24,891 bases of DNA. It comes from Temnopleurus reevesii (Eukaryota; Echinodermata; Echinoidea; Temnopleuroida; Temnopleuridae). Shown here piece by piece: positions 1 through 10,228 of this stretch. Location: assembly GCA_036244855.1 (NCBI GenBank), contig BQKZ01000295.1, forward strand, positions 47,582 through 72,472, read 5' to 3'. Both the position numbers and the translations under genes were made by a program. The notes under the pieces are model-generated. The model saw only the letters and a list, made by a program, of their open reading frames with translations, had not been told where the DNA came from and searched no databases. Positions within the stretch are counted from its first letter, which is position 1. Every line of letters begins with the position of its first letter.

Positions 1-13
1 GGGGGGGGGGGGG
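1..13. other. Poly-G run at window edge
   Basis: The window opens with an unbroken G run. Identical G runs flank the N gap near 13.6 kb. This suggests the window starts at or near an assembly join rather than at a biological feature. Confidence 0.6.
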
Positions 14-227
14 TTAAAAGTTGAAACAGTTCTGTATACTTCTTCCCAATAGAGAATGCACCAGCAGCGCACGAATGTGCAGCCCACTACGGACTGCTCA
101 TAGTACGACAAATTGGATATTATCATTTATTTATTCAGTTATATATACATTCATCTATCTAGTTAATATTTCAACTTATTCATATAGAAATCCTATCTAC
201 GCCCCTGCTATACCCCCTTTACAAAAA

Positions 228-391
228 GCTAGCTCCACCCCTGCCCCACTACAGACCAGACGAAATCGCACACGTCATCGCACGCATGAATGGTTTCTCA
301 TTGATACGGGCTAGCTCCACCCCTGCCCCACTACAGACCAGACGACATCGCACACGTCATCGCACGCATGAATGGTTTCTCATTGATACGG
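228..391. repeat. 82-bp tandem duplication, two copies
   Basis: Two head-to-tail copies (228-309 and 310-391), each starting GCTAGCTCCACCCCTGCC and ending TTGATACGGG. I see a single base difference (GACGAAATCGC versus GACGACATCGC). The near-identity indicates a very recent duplication, or an assembly artefact near a weak join. Confidence 0.9.
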
Positions 392-1017
392 GTAGATGAT
401 AATATTACCGAAATGATTTTCAGTTTTTGTGTAGACAGTGAAATGTGTAAACACTGTGGTTCAATACACAGAATTTCGGTTTTGCAGTGGTTGGTTCGAG
501 TGGACTGAACAAATACTATTGCCGTTACGTGGTATTCAACTCACTTATTTTTTTTTTTTTTTACATCATAATAAGATGACGATTCAAGCAAAACACTCGT
601 TTTATTTCTTTTTGAGCATTTTTTAAAAACTTTATGTGGTATATACATACATGTGTCATTAAATTGTCAAAAAACATGCCCGAATTGAGTTGGAAGTAAC
701 ATCTTTTTATCCAGATCTACTTTTTAATTTACAATCATGACATCCAGTTTTAATCACTTTTTGCTATAGCATTGATATCCGAAAATACATTAAAACATTA
801 TTTGATCGACAAAAGTAGATTGCAACAAGATAAATCGGCAAGCCGAGTGAAAGCACGTTTTTTGCCGTGTTCATCTTTGATATCTGATATCTTAGGTGTA
901 ATTAAATTTAAGATCTCTATTACCTATCTTGAAATACTTTACATTTGCGACAATAAAACAAGGAATTAAATGAGTGTTTTTATAGCATGAACAACACCAA
1001 AATTGCAATATTCCGTA
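392..1017. other. AT-rich stretch, no gene seen
   Basis: About 620 bases of AT-rich DNA with short homopolymer T runs. Open frames are short and have no recognisable protein features or splice context. I see no structured repeat except loose similarity near 520 (GTTACGTGGTATTC) to the dispersed repeat at 20.2 and 24.7 kb. Confidence 0.5.
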
Positions 1018-1690
1018 TTCACTTTCTGCTAAAATTCACATTTTCCTTCTGTTCAATTTTCCAGAAAAGTAGACAAATTGTTTTTGGTTTGAATAAAATA
1101 TTGACAGATTGCTTCTGCGAAAATTTCAGAAAGAATAGTGGTGATGTCACATTTGAAATATGATGTACAAAGTGAATGTGGAGTTCTCCATGTTGACGTT
1201 ATCACAGATAATATGCCAGAGTTGCACCAAGAATGACCACACTGCAAAAATGCTGGTGTTAAATTTAACACCAATCGGAATCTACATAGGACCACACCAG
1301 AAAAATGTTTAAATAACACCAGTTTGGAATTCATATTTCATTACCAACTTGTGTTGTTTAAGCCCTTGAACAACACCAGTCGGTATTTAAATATATTGAT
1401 TTATAATAATAATAATAATAATAGGGGTACTTTTAATGCGCCAGATTCCACATGAATAATGTGCTCAAGGCGATTTGATTCCAAACTGGTGGTATTTTAA
1501 CAATTTTCTGACGTGGTCCTATTTAGATTCCGGTTGGTGTTAAATTTTAACACCAGTGTTTTTGCAGTACACTAATGGTGGAAATTAAAAAGAAAATCAT
1601 AACTTTTAGATACAAAATCTAATTTTTGCTACTTTTTTCAGAGTTCATTCATCTTTTACATATTATGTAAATTATAATTCCGGTCTTCTG
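1018..1690. repeat. Family X foldback repeat copy, interrupted by a MITE
   Basis: The left part (about 1018-1240) contains a TGTACAAAGTGAATG...GAGTTCTC...ATGTTG block that recurs near 17.13, 18.18 and 23.51 kb. The right part (1569-1690) continues with a GGTGGAAAT...AATCATAACTTTT block seen after the same sequence at 18.27 and 23.59 kb. The MITE at 1241-1568 sits between the halves, so this older copy was split by a later insertion. The family is unnamed here; the name X is only a label. Confidence 0.6.
1241..1568. mobile_element. MITE with about 90-bp terminal inverted repeats
   Basis: The left arm (1241-about 1332) starts ACTGCAAAAATGCTGGTGTT. The right arm (about 1476-1568) reads inward as ACTGCAAAAACACTGGTGTT and stays similar for about 90 bases, including GGAATCTA, TAGGACCAC and CACCAGTTTGGAAT blocks. 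Each arm holds a nested palindrome; in the left arm it is TGGTGTTAAATTTAACACCA. An (ATA)n tract at 1403-1423 lies between the arms. There is no coding capacity, so it is nonautonomous. The flanks share only AC, so the target duplication and superfamily are not settled. Confidence 0.8.
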
Positions 1691-1833
1691 GTATGTTATA
1701 TGTCGTTTTATTGATTGAGATCAAATACAAATACAATCTTATATGTGTCTTCATCATTCACTGACAACACATCAACGTCTAGGGAAGTTAACCTGTCAAC
1801 TATGTTACCATTATGACTATGAGAACATGTTAA

Positions 1834-2104
1834 AGACGAAGAAGGCGAAGAAGAAGAAGAAGAAGAAGGAAAAGGAGAAGAAGAAGAGGAGGAGGAGGAG
1901 GAAGAAGAAGAAAATGAAAGGAGAAGAAGAGAAAGAAGGAGAAGTAGAAGAAGAAAAAGAAAAGGAAAAGAAGAAGAAGAAAGGAGGAGTGGAAGAAGAA
2001 TAAGAAAATGAAAGGAGAAAAAAAGAAGATAAGGAGCAAAAGAAAAAGTTGTTAATAATGAATAACAAGGTAAATAAATAAATAAATAAAGAAAGAAAGA
2101 AAGA
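1834..2104. repeat. GAA-rich purine tract with AAAT/GAAA tail
   Basis: A degenerate (GAA)n/(GGA)n tract runs from about 1834 to 2046. After a short spacer it is followed by (AAAT)n and (GAAA)n repeats to 2104. The long open frames here, poly-Lys/Glu on one strand and poly-Ser/Leu/Phe on the other, are products of the repeat and not genes. Confidence 0.92.
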
Positions 2105-2304
2105 AACAGTGTAAAGAATTGCCACCACTCCATCGCAATCTTTAACAATAAAGAGTGTTGTTTATTAGCAAATATACAGAGCGTTCAAAATACATGTACA
2201 TATCTCCAAACGTTCTAAATTCACAAATACAATTTGGTGAATTACTCTGTAATGAATAAAAAAAACCGAAAGCACCAGAAATCAAAATCAAACCCAAGTT
2301 TGAT

Positions 2305-2521
2305 AATGATGATGGTGGTGGAGATGATGATGGTGATGAAGATGATGAGGATGATGATGATGGCGATGATGATGATGATGGTAAAGATGATGATGATGAT
2401 GGTGATGATAATGGTGATGATGGTGATGATGATGATGATGATGGTGGTGACGACGATGACGATGATGATGATGGTGTTGATGATGGTGATCATGGTGATA
2501 GTATTGATGACTACGAAGATC
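2305..2521. repeat. (GAT)n-type trinucleotide microsatellite
   Basis: About 215 bases of imperfect GATGATGGT/GATGAC triplets. The resulting poly-Met, poly-Ile and poly-His frames are low-complexity artefacts. It lies about 200 bp from the GAA tract on the same strand. Confidence 0.93.
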
Positions 2522-2729
2522 ATTAGGCTTACAACACCAACTGACCAAGCCCGTGTGTGTTATGTTGATAGTAGCTGGCATCCATGTTCTTTTACACGTA
2601 TCTCAAAGCTGTCGAACGCAAACCCAGCCTTTATAGAAAGAAACACGAGTCATTATTGATAGCAACAATTTCTGATGCAATATTAGCTTGTAAGTTCAAA
2701 GATTTGAATTATTAGTTTGTACATATTCA

Positions 2730-2927
2730 GCACTCGGAACGAACATGATGTCGGTCTCCTGCGTTCCATTATTCCATTCGATATAATGTTAATCATTGTG
2801 TTTTGTTAATTTTTTCTACATTTATTACGATTTACAATGTTTATGAACTATGTACTGACATTTATATATGTTTGTTTATATTGTATTATTTGAACGCAGA
2901 AATAAAACCTAATCAATCAATCAAACA
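2730..2927 (+). mobile_element. Possible 3' end of a LINE (CR1/L2-like tail)
   Basis: An AT-rich, 3'-UTR-like stretch ends with AATAAAACC followed by AATCAATCAATCAA. A polyadenylation-like signal followed by a short tandem tail is typical of 5'-truncated non-LTR retrotransposons of the CR1/L2 kind. No reverse transcriptase sequence remains, so the call rests on tail form only. Confidence 0.35.
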
Positions 2928-3187
2928 TAGGCGAGCGGTAACAGTGCACATATTTAATCTCTGATCAACGTTTCTTATCCGAACTACCTAAATGATCATT
3001 TTCTTGTTTTTATAAGAATAGATAGGATGGATTCGATCGACATCATAGGTTCAGCAGTCCTAACAGATTGTCGAATGATTCCATTCATCAATGTCATCGC
3101 GTGTATGAGCACATAGCTAGTTTCTGATGTCCAGTGAACAGCTAGGTTCCTCTCGATAAAGTGCTGGTGAATTCATTTGCAGTCTAT

Positions 3188-3363
3188 GGGGGTGTTGTTC
3201 AAAATGAACAGCAAATCAACTGCAACTTTGCAAATTGTAACGCGTATTTTCATTCGCGCACGGTATGTGCATTTAACAAGACGCGCATGAAACAATGATT
3301 TTGATTGGCACGTTCCTATCAACTGCAACTTATTATCAATTGCAACTTCTGAGCAACACCCCC
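3188..3363. mobile_element. Short MITE with GGGGGTGTTG ends
   Basis: The element begins GGGGGTGTTGTTCA and ends TGAGCAACACCCCC, which are inverted copies. It is flanked on both sides by TAT (3185-3187 and 3364-3366), a candidate 3-bp target duplication; the boundary could also be read as a 5-bp CTATG. A TCAACTGCAACTT block is repeated inside. G-rich ends and a 3-bp duplication are compatible with a PIF/Harbinger-type nonautonomous element. It is 176 bp with no coding capacity. Confidence 0.65.
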
Positions 3364-3366
3364 TAT

Positions 3367-3898
3367 GTTATATAGATGGTCTGGCTCACTTGCAGGTCCA
3401 CACGCACAGTCTGCAGAACTATCAGTTTACCCACACTGAATCACATTTGCGTTGCACTTTAACATACCCGATGTCAGTCTGTTGAAACTTCAGCACTACA
3501 TTACGGGTCGTACCCAAGAATGAATTAACATTAATGATAATTGGTAATTGTTCCAATATTTGAATCCCGGTACATGAAGAGTGTACATGATTTGAAAGCC
3601 TCCTTCGTCTGGTATAGTACTAGATCATAGTCCGTCAAACTACGACAGACATGTTACGTCGAAAATATTTCTGGATTCAATCGGAATCTCTCAGGCTACT
3701 GTGACTTATTTTCCTACACGTTAGTCTCTGGGAAGTGAATAACAAAATCACCCATTTCGTATTTTGCAAAGTGCATTTTGAACCCGTAAATGGTTTGACG
3801 AAGTAGTGTAAAGCGTTCCACTCGGATGCATCTAACCCCTCCTTTTCATCCATCTCGTAAGCACTTTCTCAATTATTCAAAAGTAATTAAACGTAATG
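3367..3898. other. Noncoding stretch 3' of the two-TM gene
   Basis: I see no gene, hairpin or strong repeat. On the minus strand this is downstream of the stop codon of the two-TM protein and would include its 3' untranslated region. I found no AATAAA on the minus strand here, so the transcript end is not located. Confidence 0.4.
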
Positions 3899-4369
3899 TC
3901 AGATGTACTCAATGACTAATTTCGTGGGATCCGTTTTCATCGTTACGCTGACCACTTCATTATACGGTGGCGGTGCTACGTCGAGTGAACCTTCCGAAAG
4001 ATTATTATTTCGGTCCGATGGACTGGTTAGGAGCTGGAAGGTCGTATGCCGGTTGTAACACGGAACTTGAAGTTGGGCAGCGCCCTCTGCCAGTGGCCAA
4101 GGCGTTGCTATCTGGGATTCTGCTAAGGAGGCATCGAGCGTGGGGCACGGGTCTGCAGTGTAGCAGCAGGACTTGAAGCAAACAAGCAGACTCAGAGACG
4201 AAATCATGAGCATGATGACACCAGCGATCATGAAACCCTTTCCCGTCACAAGGTGATTCACATCGGTCTTCCAAATGTCCATGGCTCCGTACAGTATCAT
4301 TGGGACGGACACTCCTAGGAGACTCAGAATCGCCACTCGGAAGGTACATTCTTTAATTTCCTTCTTCAT
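3899..4369 (-). CDS. Small two-pass membrane protein with PPPY motif
   Basis: This is an uninterrupted 156-codon frame, more GC-rich than its surroundings. Residues about 11-30 (FRVAILSLLGVSVPMILYGA) and about 44-66 (GFMIAGVIMLMISSLSLLVCF) are hydrophobic membrane segments joined by a short polar loop. A cysteine pair follows, then a polar tail of about 90 residues with the motif APPPY at 132-136, a PPxY ligand for WW-domain proteins such as Nedd4-type ubiquitin ligases. The C-terminus EYI could be a weak PDZ ligand. The layout of two TMs plus a PPxY tail resembles small vertebrate TMEM proteins (TMEM171/TMEM252-like), but I do not recognise an ortholog. The ATG has A at -3 (CAAACATGA), a reasonable context. 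It may be a single-exon gene or the last exon of a longer one. The membrane topology and trafficking role are inferred. Confidence 0.62.
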   Translation of the reverse strand: MKKEIKECTFRVAILSLLGVSVPMILYGAMDIWKTDVNHLVTGKGFMIAGVIMLMISSLSLLVCFKSCCYTADPCPTLDASLAESQIATPWPLAEGAAQLQVPCYNRHTTFQLLTSPSDRNNNLSEGSLDVAPPPYNEVVSVTMKTDPTKLVIEYI

Positions 4370-6871
4370 GTTTGCACTTAGATTGTTTAACTTTGTATCT
4401 TATATTCAATTATGTTGATTATGTTTCTGAAAAGGAAATAAATTTTCGATTCAATTCAATTCCAAAGCTTGATCCACTTCCTGCCTGGACTGTATATTTC
4501 CTGGGCAACGAAATTCCACATCAATACGAACAATCCAGAAAAAAATCACCACCGCCTTTAATGAATTTACAGTGAATCTTCGAAGATGGTATTAGTGGAT
4601 CGATATCACTTTATGGGCAATACTAATTGTGAGTCTATGCTCGAAAGTAGAACATCATTTTGAAGAGACGACGTGCTTCAACAAAATCGTCCAGAACTTA
4701 GACAAGTTCAAACTATAATCCCAAGCAAAAAATTGGAAGGCTGATCGTAGGTGAGGTGTGAAATGATATGTTTCGATGATCGTCTTTAAGTTGTTATTGT
4801 GCCGATAGTTGAGAAAGGGGCGGGTCCAGACAAAATTTGGACAGGGGTGAACAAATCTTCAGAGATAACAATTAAGAACGTAAAAAAAAATAAACAAGCG
4901 AAATTGCACTCCGCAACTTAGTGTTTTGTTCATAATTATCCGAGGCAACGGAGGAATTGGGAAGAGTAAGCACCCTCTTGCCTTATTTTCTCTAAGTGAA
5001 TAACTAGAAAGGGCAGGGGACATGGCTCTCTCGGTCCCCTTAAATCCGCACCTCCATTGAGGGACACAGGAGAATGGGGTATAGGTTAATGACAGTCAGA
5101 AACAAATAATCTAAGATACAACTCTTCCTTTCCTAATCCCTTCCATGATATTCATTTTGTTTATGGGAAAAAATCGCGGATCGTTTGGAGGAAATGACCG
5201 AGATAAAGTATCTATGAAAACAATAGCAGGAACTTTCCCTTAATTCAAGACGACACAAATATACACTATATAGGAAAATATAGATTTAACCCAGTTACCT
5301 GCATGATATGTTTATTGTTACCAATCTCTCATGGAAGAATTGCAATTTATGTTGCCGAATATTATTATTGTATTAAAGTTAAAAACAATGGCTAATATTG
5401 TCGAAAATTTAAACAACAATTTTGCTAATTCAGCCGGTTTAATGTTCGTTATTCTAAAGCTTTGACCTAGACAGCAATCACTTGAAGTTTATTAGTTCAT
5501 TTGTCTAGCAGGTTTCTTTTTCAAGATACAAGCGATTTACTAATGATAATTAATCAATAACCGACTGGTCGTTTAACGCTCTTACAATGTACCATTATAT
5601 GCTGGGAACTTCGGCGAGTATAGCGTGATAATTCCGCAGGCCACAAGCCTATGTGCTTTGTGACACCTGATCTATTTTTAAAAACTCTTTTTGGGTAGTA
5701 AAGTAAGTGTTTATTTTAGTCTTTAATACTTTCAGAAATTCGTAGTCTAAAAAAAAACTAAAAAGTGTCACATATATTTACACATCGGATTTGCGATGAT
5801 TTGTCATTATTAAAGAATGCCTTTAAACCATGCTGGCACACTGATAGAAAAATACAGACAAAATTTTAATTGCAAGTTCAACAAATATTAACTTTAATTT
5901 TGAAACAAAACATATAATGAAAATTAGGATGAATACAAATTCTTTTTGGTTAAATTTTGTACCAAAACAGCATTGTAATGATTGACGTTTTCATGAGAAA
6001 AAGTCACACCGAAATGAATATTTCTGGTGTAAATAAATATCTACACCGAGAAACAATGTTCTTATTTCAACGACGTTTCGGTGAGTATTTAATGTGCAAC
6101 ACCACAAAGCTGTTAGAATAATGCATGAATTGACTTAATTATAATTCAATATAATTCAAATTCAAAATTTTACCGGACATATTGAAGATAATTTAATAAT
6201 AATACAATTAAGAAGTAAACATAACAAACAGACCGGGCCATTTCCAAAGGGTAGTTTGATAAAGAATTTGCTCATTTCAAGTCGAACATTATCATATACG
6301 TATAAATATAAATACTTCACTGTGTTATATTTTTAAAGTGTGTGTGTCTATATTTGTATTTTGCAATGAACAAAACAAGAAATACGAAATACTAACACAT
6401 GGCAGGAATGTTCACACAACATTATTTACATAATCATTATGTAATCTATAATTTGTAGAATATAGTTTTTTTTTGCTATCTAGTGATACCATTCATAGCT
6501 TCAAGTTTTCCATGCATCATGGAAATCCATCAATTCAAAATATATTGTGTAAAATAAGCTGGTTCAATACCACATATATTGATAGTGTTGCTCGAATGCT
6601 GTTGAACTTTATAAGCAATCATTCGAATATAAATTACTTTAGGGCAAATATAATATAATCAATTTCTGTAGAATAAAGTCAAACGTTAATTCAGTGCTCC
6701 TTTGTAATGTTGTTGTGATTATTGTGTCCACACACTTCAATACCGATTGTACGGATCTTTTGTTTCATGACCCACTTTACTTTGCGGAGATACATGTATA
6801 TAGAGAGGTTAGAACAACGAGAGAAAAAGATTATCAATGAGAAATATTGATAGTTCTTCACTATACCTATA
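4370..6871. other. AT-rich intergenic DNA, no gene seen
   Basis: About 2.5 kb with only short frames. Near 4434-4465 an AATAAA followed by TTCAATTCAATTC could be another truncated LINE tail, but this is weak. Stretches near 5.83-6.1 kb have repeat-like AT-rich composition without clear boundaries. Short hydrophobic frames near 4.37 and 6.47 kb have no splice context or domain. Confidence 0.45.
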
Positions 6872-7083
6872 AAGGCTAACTAACACCTTTGCGTTAACGT
6901 ATGGCAAGCCTCTCTGGCGCTCCGTAAACACAGAAAGGACGCTTGACCAACGTTGCATTCGTTTCTCCAGCACTAAGCGTAGACACGCAACAGCGTCAGG
7001 TTCCTCCATATTTCTGCGTTTACGGAGGATGATAAACGCTGGACAGAGGTTGGATAAAATAACAAAGGTGTAAGTCAGCTGCT
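6872..7083. mobile_element. MITE with AGGCTNACT..ACACCTTTG ends
   Basis: The left end reads AGGCTAACTAACACCTTTGC. The right end, read inward, gives AGCTGACTTACACCTTTGTT, and similarity continues inward (CC.CT.TC..GCG and CTCCGTAAAC blocks) for over 50 bases. The same terminal signature occurs inverted at about 13.25 and 14.44 kb (GCAAAGGTGTG.GTCG.CCTT). The short frame inside is only an artefact of the repeat. Confidence 0.65.
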
Positions 7084-7137
7084 AATGAAAGAACGAAACT
7101 CCAGTAAAATCAGTAAATCAGATCATATAAGTGTCCA

Positions 7138-7308
7138 GGGAGGTGTTTCACCAAGATAAGAAAGACTTTAAGAACGAATTTAAGTTCGACTAGTACCCGT
7201 TCTTGCGCTGAATGCACGTAATATTGTGAACCATTGCGCGCAAGAAGGGATACCAGTCGATCTTAAAGTTGTGCGTAAAGTCTTTCTTATCATGGTAAAA
7301 CACCTCCC
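7138..7308. mobile_element. MITE with GGGAGGTGTTT ends, about 75-bp arms
   Basis: The left arm begins GGGAGGTGTTTCACCAAGAT. The right arm, read inward, begins GGGAGGTGTTTTACCATGAT. Pairing continues through AAGAAAGACTTTA, TTTAAG.TCGACT and CTTCTTGCGC blocks, so nearly the whole 171 bp folds into a hairpin. It lies 54 bp from the neighbouring MITE. No clear target duplication is visible. Confidence 0.78.
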
Positions 7309-8215
7309 AGTTCATACTTTTTAATACGCCCAGTATAATAATAATTCCATAAATTAGTAACACAAATTAGTGGAAAATTATTATTTTGTTATAAAGATCG
7401 ATGAGAAAATAATAAACTTTCATAAATAAAGTACCATCTAAATTCATATAAACATGTTTTGGACATATTAAACGATTTTCTTTCAATTCTGTAATATACG
7501 CAATATAAATTCTGAATACTTTATATGTAAATTTAGATATATTTGCTCAAACGATTTTTTTTTAAAAAACCCACATAATATGTGGTCGAACAATATGGAA
7601 AATGTCTGTTTTAATGATGTGCACATTAATATGTTCTGTCCTTTCCAACGTGAAACAAACACAAAAAAGTAAAGAAAAAAAAACAAAACAAAAATAATAA
7701 GAATACATCATTAGAAAATTATCAGCTGCTTGACATTTTTAGCCAATTTAATACGCAAAATTGGATAGTTGTTCAATGCAGCTCATTTAAAAAATTGTTT
7801 GTCAGGTGCAATAGTTAGGAAAATATATTGATTTAAAAGTCATTATAAAGCTGTACTTTAACATGATGTGAAGTGCATTGTAAATTAAACAAATAAAATC
7901 ACTTGTATTCACATTTTCACGAGTAAAAAAAAAGGCATAAATGGACAACAATTCAAATATACATCACATTTCCTCCTCAATAAATATTTGACAGATCTAT
8001 ATGATTATTCAGATATGAAAACAAGTAAAAACCCTGTAATCAGTGAATAATATTTTTTGAGGTAACGATTTTATAGTGAATTATTCAAATACACTTATTC
8101 CACACACTGTTAAAATGTACACACCTGATAATACATTACATAATACATAACACCAACACACAATATCATTTATACATGCACATATACAACAATGCGGATA
8201 GTGCGAACAGATGTT
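7309..8215. other. Very AT-rich stretch, no gene seen
   Basis: About 900 bases dominated by A and T with poly-A and poly-T runs. No coding exon, RNA gene or structured repeat is recognisable. Confidence 0.5.
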
Positions 8216-8600
8216 TAAGGGGAAACCACCCCTGGAATTGTTATGGTCTCATTGTATGATAAAAATCAGAAGAACAATCCGTGAAAAGTTCAGCAGAATC
8301 TGACAATCTGTCCTGAAAATTTGATTTTTTTTCGATTGGAAAGAAATATGTTGAACCCTTATTCTCAATTTGGCACTAATCCATTTCTAAAAAAAATATG
8401 TACGAAACGAATGGAGAGTTGTCCGCAGGTCACCAAAATGAATTTCACATGTTCTGACAAAGTTGCCGACCGCAAGGATTGTACTCAGTAACAGGGATCG
8501 GGATATCATTGTGATACTGAAAAATCATGATTTCTAAACGGATCGTCTGATTTTGTTCAATTTTTCATCTAATATTCCTTCATTCGATAAGACCACGATT
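8216..8600. repeat. Decayed foldback-type repeat related to families X and Y
   Basis: It starts AAGGGGAAACCACCCC, similar to the AAAGGGGAACTTC.CCC ends of the family X element at 16.77 kb. Further on it holds ACGGATCGTCTGATTTTG followed by TTCAATTTTTC, a block recurring at 15.17, 17.24, 18.28 and 23.63 kb. No matching right end is clear, so it is probably a fragment. Confidence 0.45.
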
Positions 8601-8609
8601 ATTTCAGGG

Positions 8610-8615
8610 TTTATT
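8610..8615 (-). terminator. Candidate distal polyadenylation signal
   Basis: AATAAA on the minus strand about 560 bases beyond the receptor stop codon. It is a second candidate if the nearer signal at 8948 is not used. Confidence 0.25.
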
Positions 8616-8629
8616 TCACCTTAAATAAA

Positions 8630-8770
8630 CGCACAGCAACATACATCTGTACACGCCCACCATTCATACACCACATACAAATTTTATACACATACACCCA
8701 TACAGACTCTGAGAGGGGCACCCACACGCACACGATTAATCACACATGGTTAAACGCACACAATGCATGA
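8630..8770. repeat. CA-rich low-complexity sequence
   Basis: ACAC/CATAC-rich sequence with interruptions (ACACATACACCCATACAG, CACCCACACGCACACG). It is a decayed dinucleotide-type tract, probably in the 3' flank of the receptor gene. Confidence 0.6.
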
Positions 8771-8947
8771 TCTATAATATCTTTCAAATGATGCGATTAA
8801 GATTGTGCTATAATGTATAAACATCACGAAAATTGCACAAATATTAAGTAAAACCTAAGTTTCATTATTCTTCTCATTTTCAAAAGTGGTGAGAGCAACT
8901 GATCGAAAACCAACATTAAAGTTGACTTCATGCGAGGTCGGGCCATT

Positions 8948-8953
8948 TTTATT
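8948..8953 (-). terminator. Candidate proximal polyadenylation signal of the receptor gene
   Basis: AATAAA on the minus strand about 220 bases past the TGA at 9173-9175. It is the nearest canonical signal and would give a short 3' untranslated region. Its use cannot be shown from sequence alone. Confidence 0.45.
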
Positions 8954-9172
8954 GGTTTTCCCCAGTTATTTCCAAACTATTTTCAAAGCATTAATATTTT
9001 GATTTGGCGCAGAATGCCTATTGGATCTTAAGTGATTTTGGATAAATTGAGTCGTTAAATCACTTGAAAGCAGTAGAACTGGCTGGGAAAACATGATCAA
9101 AGACCTAATAATTTCATGGCAGTGGAAATAATTTTGATTGTTTCTTCAGTTACTGGACTTTGAACGCAGTAC

Positions 9173-10228
9173 TCAGATAACATCCTGCAATGGCAACAAA
9201 ATGGCTTTCATCCTCTGCTGGCTTTTCAACCTTTCGCAGTCCTGGGACACTGTAGGACCACCCGTAGAGGGCGTTCCAATATTAGACATCGTCCTCTTTG
9301 TATTTTCCTGATCATGATGTCCTACAACATGTGGCCGATTGAAATGAGTGCCCTTTGGACCACGAATTGTAAGGTTTGAAGTGGAACTTTGCTTTGAGTA
9401 GTCAGCAATGTCCGAGTCCCCGCTTCTTCCGGAGAAACCCGACATCTGCATGACCTCTGTGTGGGAAACGTAAGGCGAGTCAAAGATTGGCGGTTTCCCA
9501 GTAAAATTCGGCAGTTGATGATGGGGTTGTGCGTGATCTACTGGATCAAGTCTACTCTCTTGAAAATCTACGGTTTTATCGCTACCAGGATTAACTATCT
9601 CCACACTTGCGTAAGCTGCCGGCGAATCGAGACTTGAAGGATTTGTATCTTCGGAAAGCCCTGCCACGGTGTAATTCTCGATGTAGTCTTCTACACGCTT
9701 CCCTGGTGGGGTTATTCCTTGATGCATTGGCAAAACTCCAGTGGAACTCACCGGCACGTACCCACTCACACCCGTCACTGTGTAGTCCCCAATCGGATCA
9801 TTAGCTCGTAGATGCTCATCAAGATGTTCATGCGCTATGTATCCCCCGTCACACGGCGACATCGCTGCCATCACAACATCGTCGTCATCGACCTCGCTAT
9901 CCGATATTGTGTTGAACGCCGAATCGGCCTTCGAGCTCGACTCGCTGCTCCGGTGCTTGGAGGAGAATCGAGACGTGGCCTCGAGCACGGAATCGCGGGT
10001 GGCTTGGGCCAAGTCAATCTCGTCGATGTCATCGACCACGTTCAGTCCTTGTTGAAGCAGAGCCGTCATCAAGGGGAGATCCGTGTCGTAGCTCGATCTC
10101 GAGACGTAGTCCGGGCTCCAGGGAGGGAGGCCGCAGGGGCTGTGGATGCCAGGCGATGGGGCATCAAATATCTCCTTCTCATGGCGGAGGCACGGCTCAT
10201 AAGAGACTTGGCGATCAAAGGCTGGTTT
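9173..10228 (-). CDS. Receptor exon 7 (last): cytoplasmic tail with tyrosine motifs
   Basis: The exon opens after a TTTGATACAG acceptor in phase 0 and encodes 351 residues (KPAFDRQVSYEP...) to a TGA. No kinase, phosphatase or death domain is present. In order: a proline-rich SPGIHSPCGLPPWSPDY; a serine-rich stretch (FSSKHRSSESSSK); an acidic patch (SEVDDDD); then tyrosine motifs GGYIAH, DYTVTGVSGYVPV, NYTVAGLS, AAYASV, PYVSHT and DYSKQ. YSKQ (9389-9400) matches YxxQ, the STAT3 docking consensus of gp130-class receptors. SGYVPV has the S/I/V/LxYxxV form seen in SHP-type ligands. YTVxGxS occurs twice, 37 residues apart. These motifs support phosphotyrosine adaptor and STAT recruitment; the partners are inferred. 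Upstream in-frame codons beyond the acceptor are intronic. Confidence 0.85.
   Translation of the reverse strand, partial: KPAFDRQVSYEPCLRHEKEIFDAPSPGIHSPCGLPPWSPDYVSRSSYDTDLPLMTALLQQGLNVVDDIDEIDLAQATRDSVLEATSRFSSKHRSSESSSKADSAFNTISDSEVDDDDVVMAAMSPCDGGYIAHEHLDEHLRANDPIGDYTVTGVSGYVPVSSTGVLPMHQGITPPGKRVEDYIENYTVAGLSEDTNPSSLDSPAAYASVEIVNPGSDKTVDFQESRLDPVDHAQPHHQLPNFTGKPPIFDSPYVSHTEVMQMSGFSGRSGDSDIADYSKQSSTSNLTIRGPKGTHFNRPHVVGHHDQENTKRTMSNIGTPSTGGPTVSQDCERLKSQQRMKAILLPLQDVI

Noticed and set aside
1708..2148. Long Ser/Leu/Phe-rich and Lys/Glu-rich open frames
   Set aside because: They are translations of the GAA/GGA simple repeat in several frames and strands, with no unique sequence of note.
2234..2659. 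Poly-Met, poly-Ile and poly-His open frames
   Set aside because: Products of the (GAT)n microsatellite.
4005..4349. 114-residue frame on the minus strand
   Set aside because: It overlaps the two-TM protein frame and lacks any feature; the other frame has clear membrane segments and PPPY.
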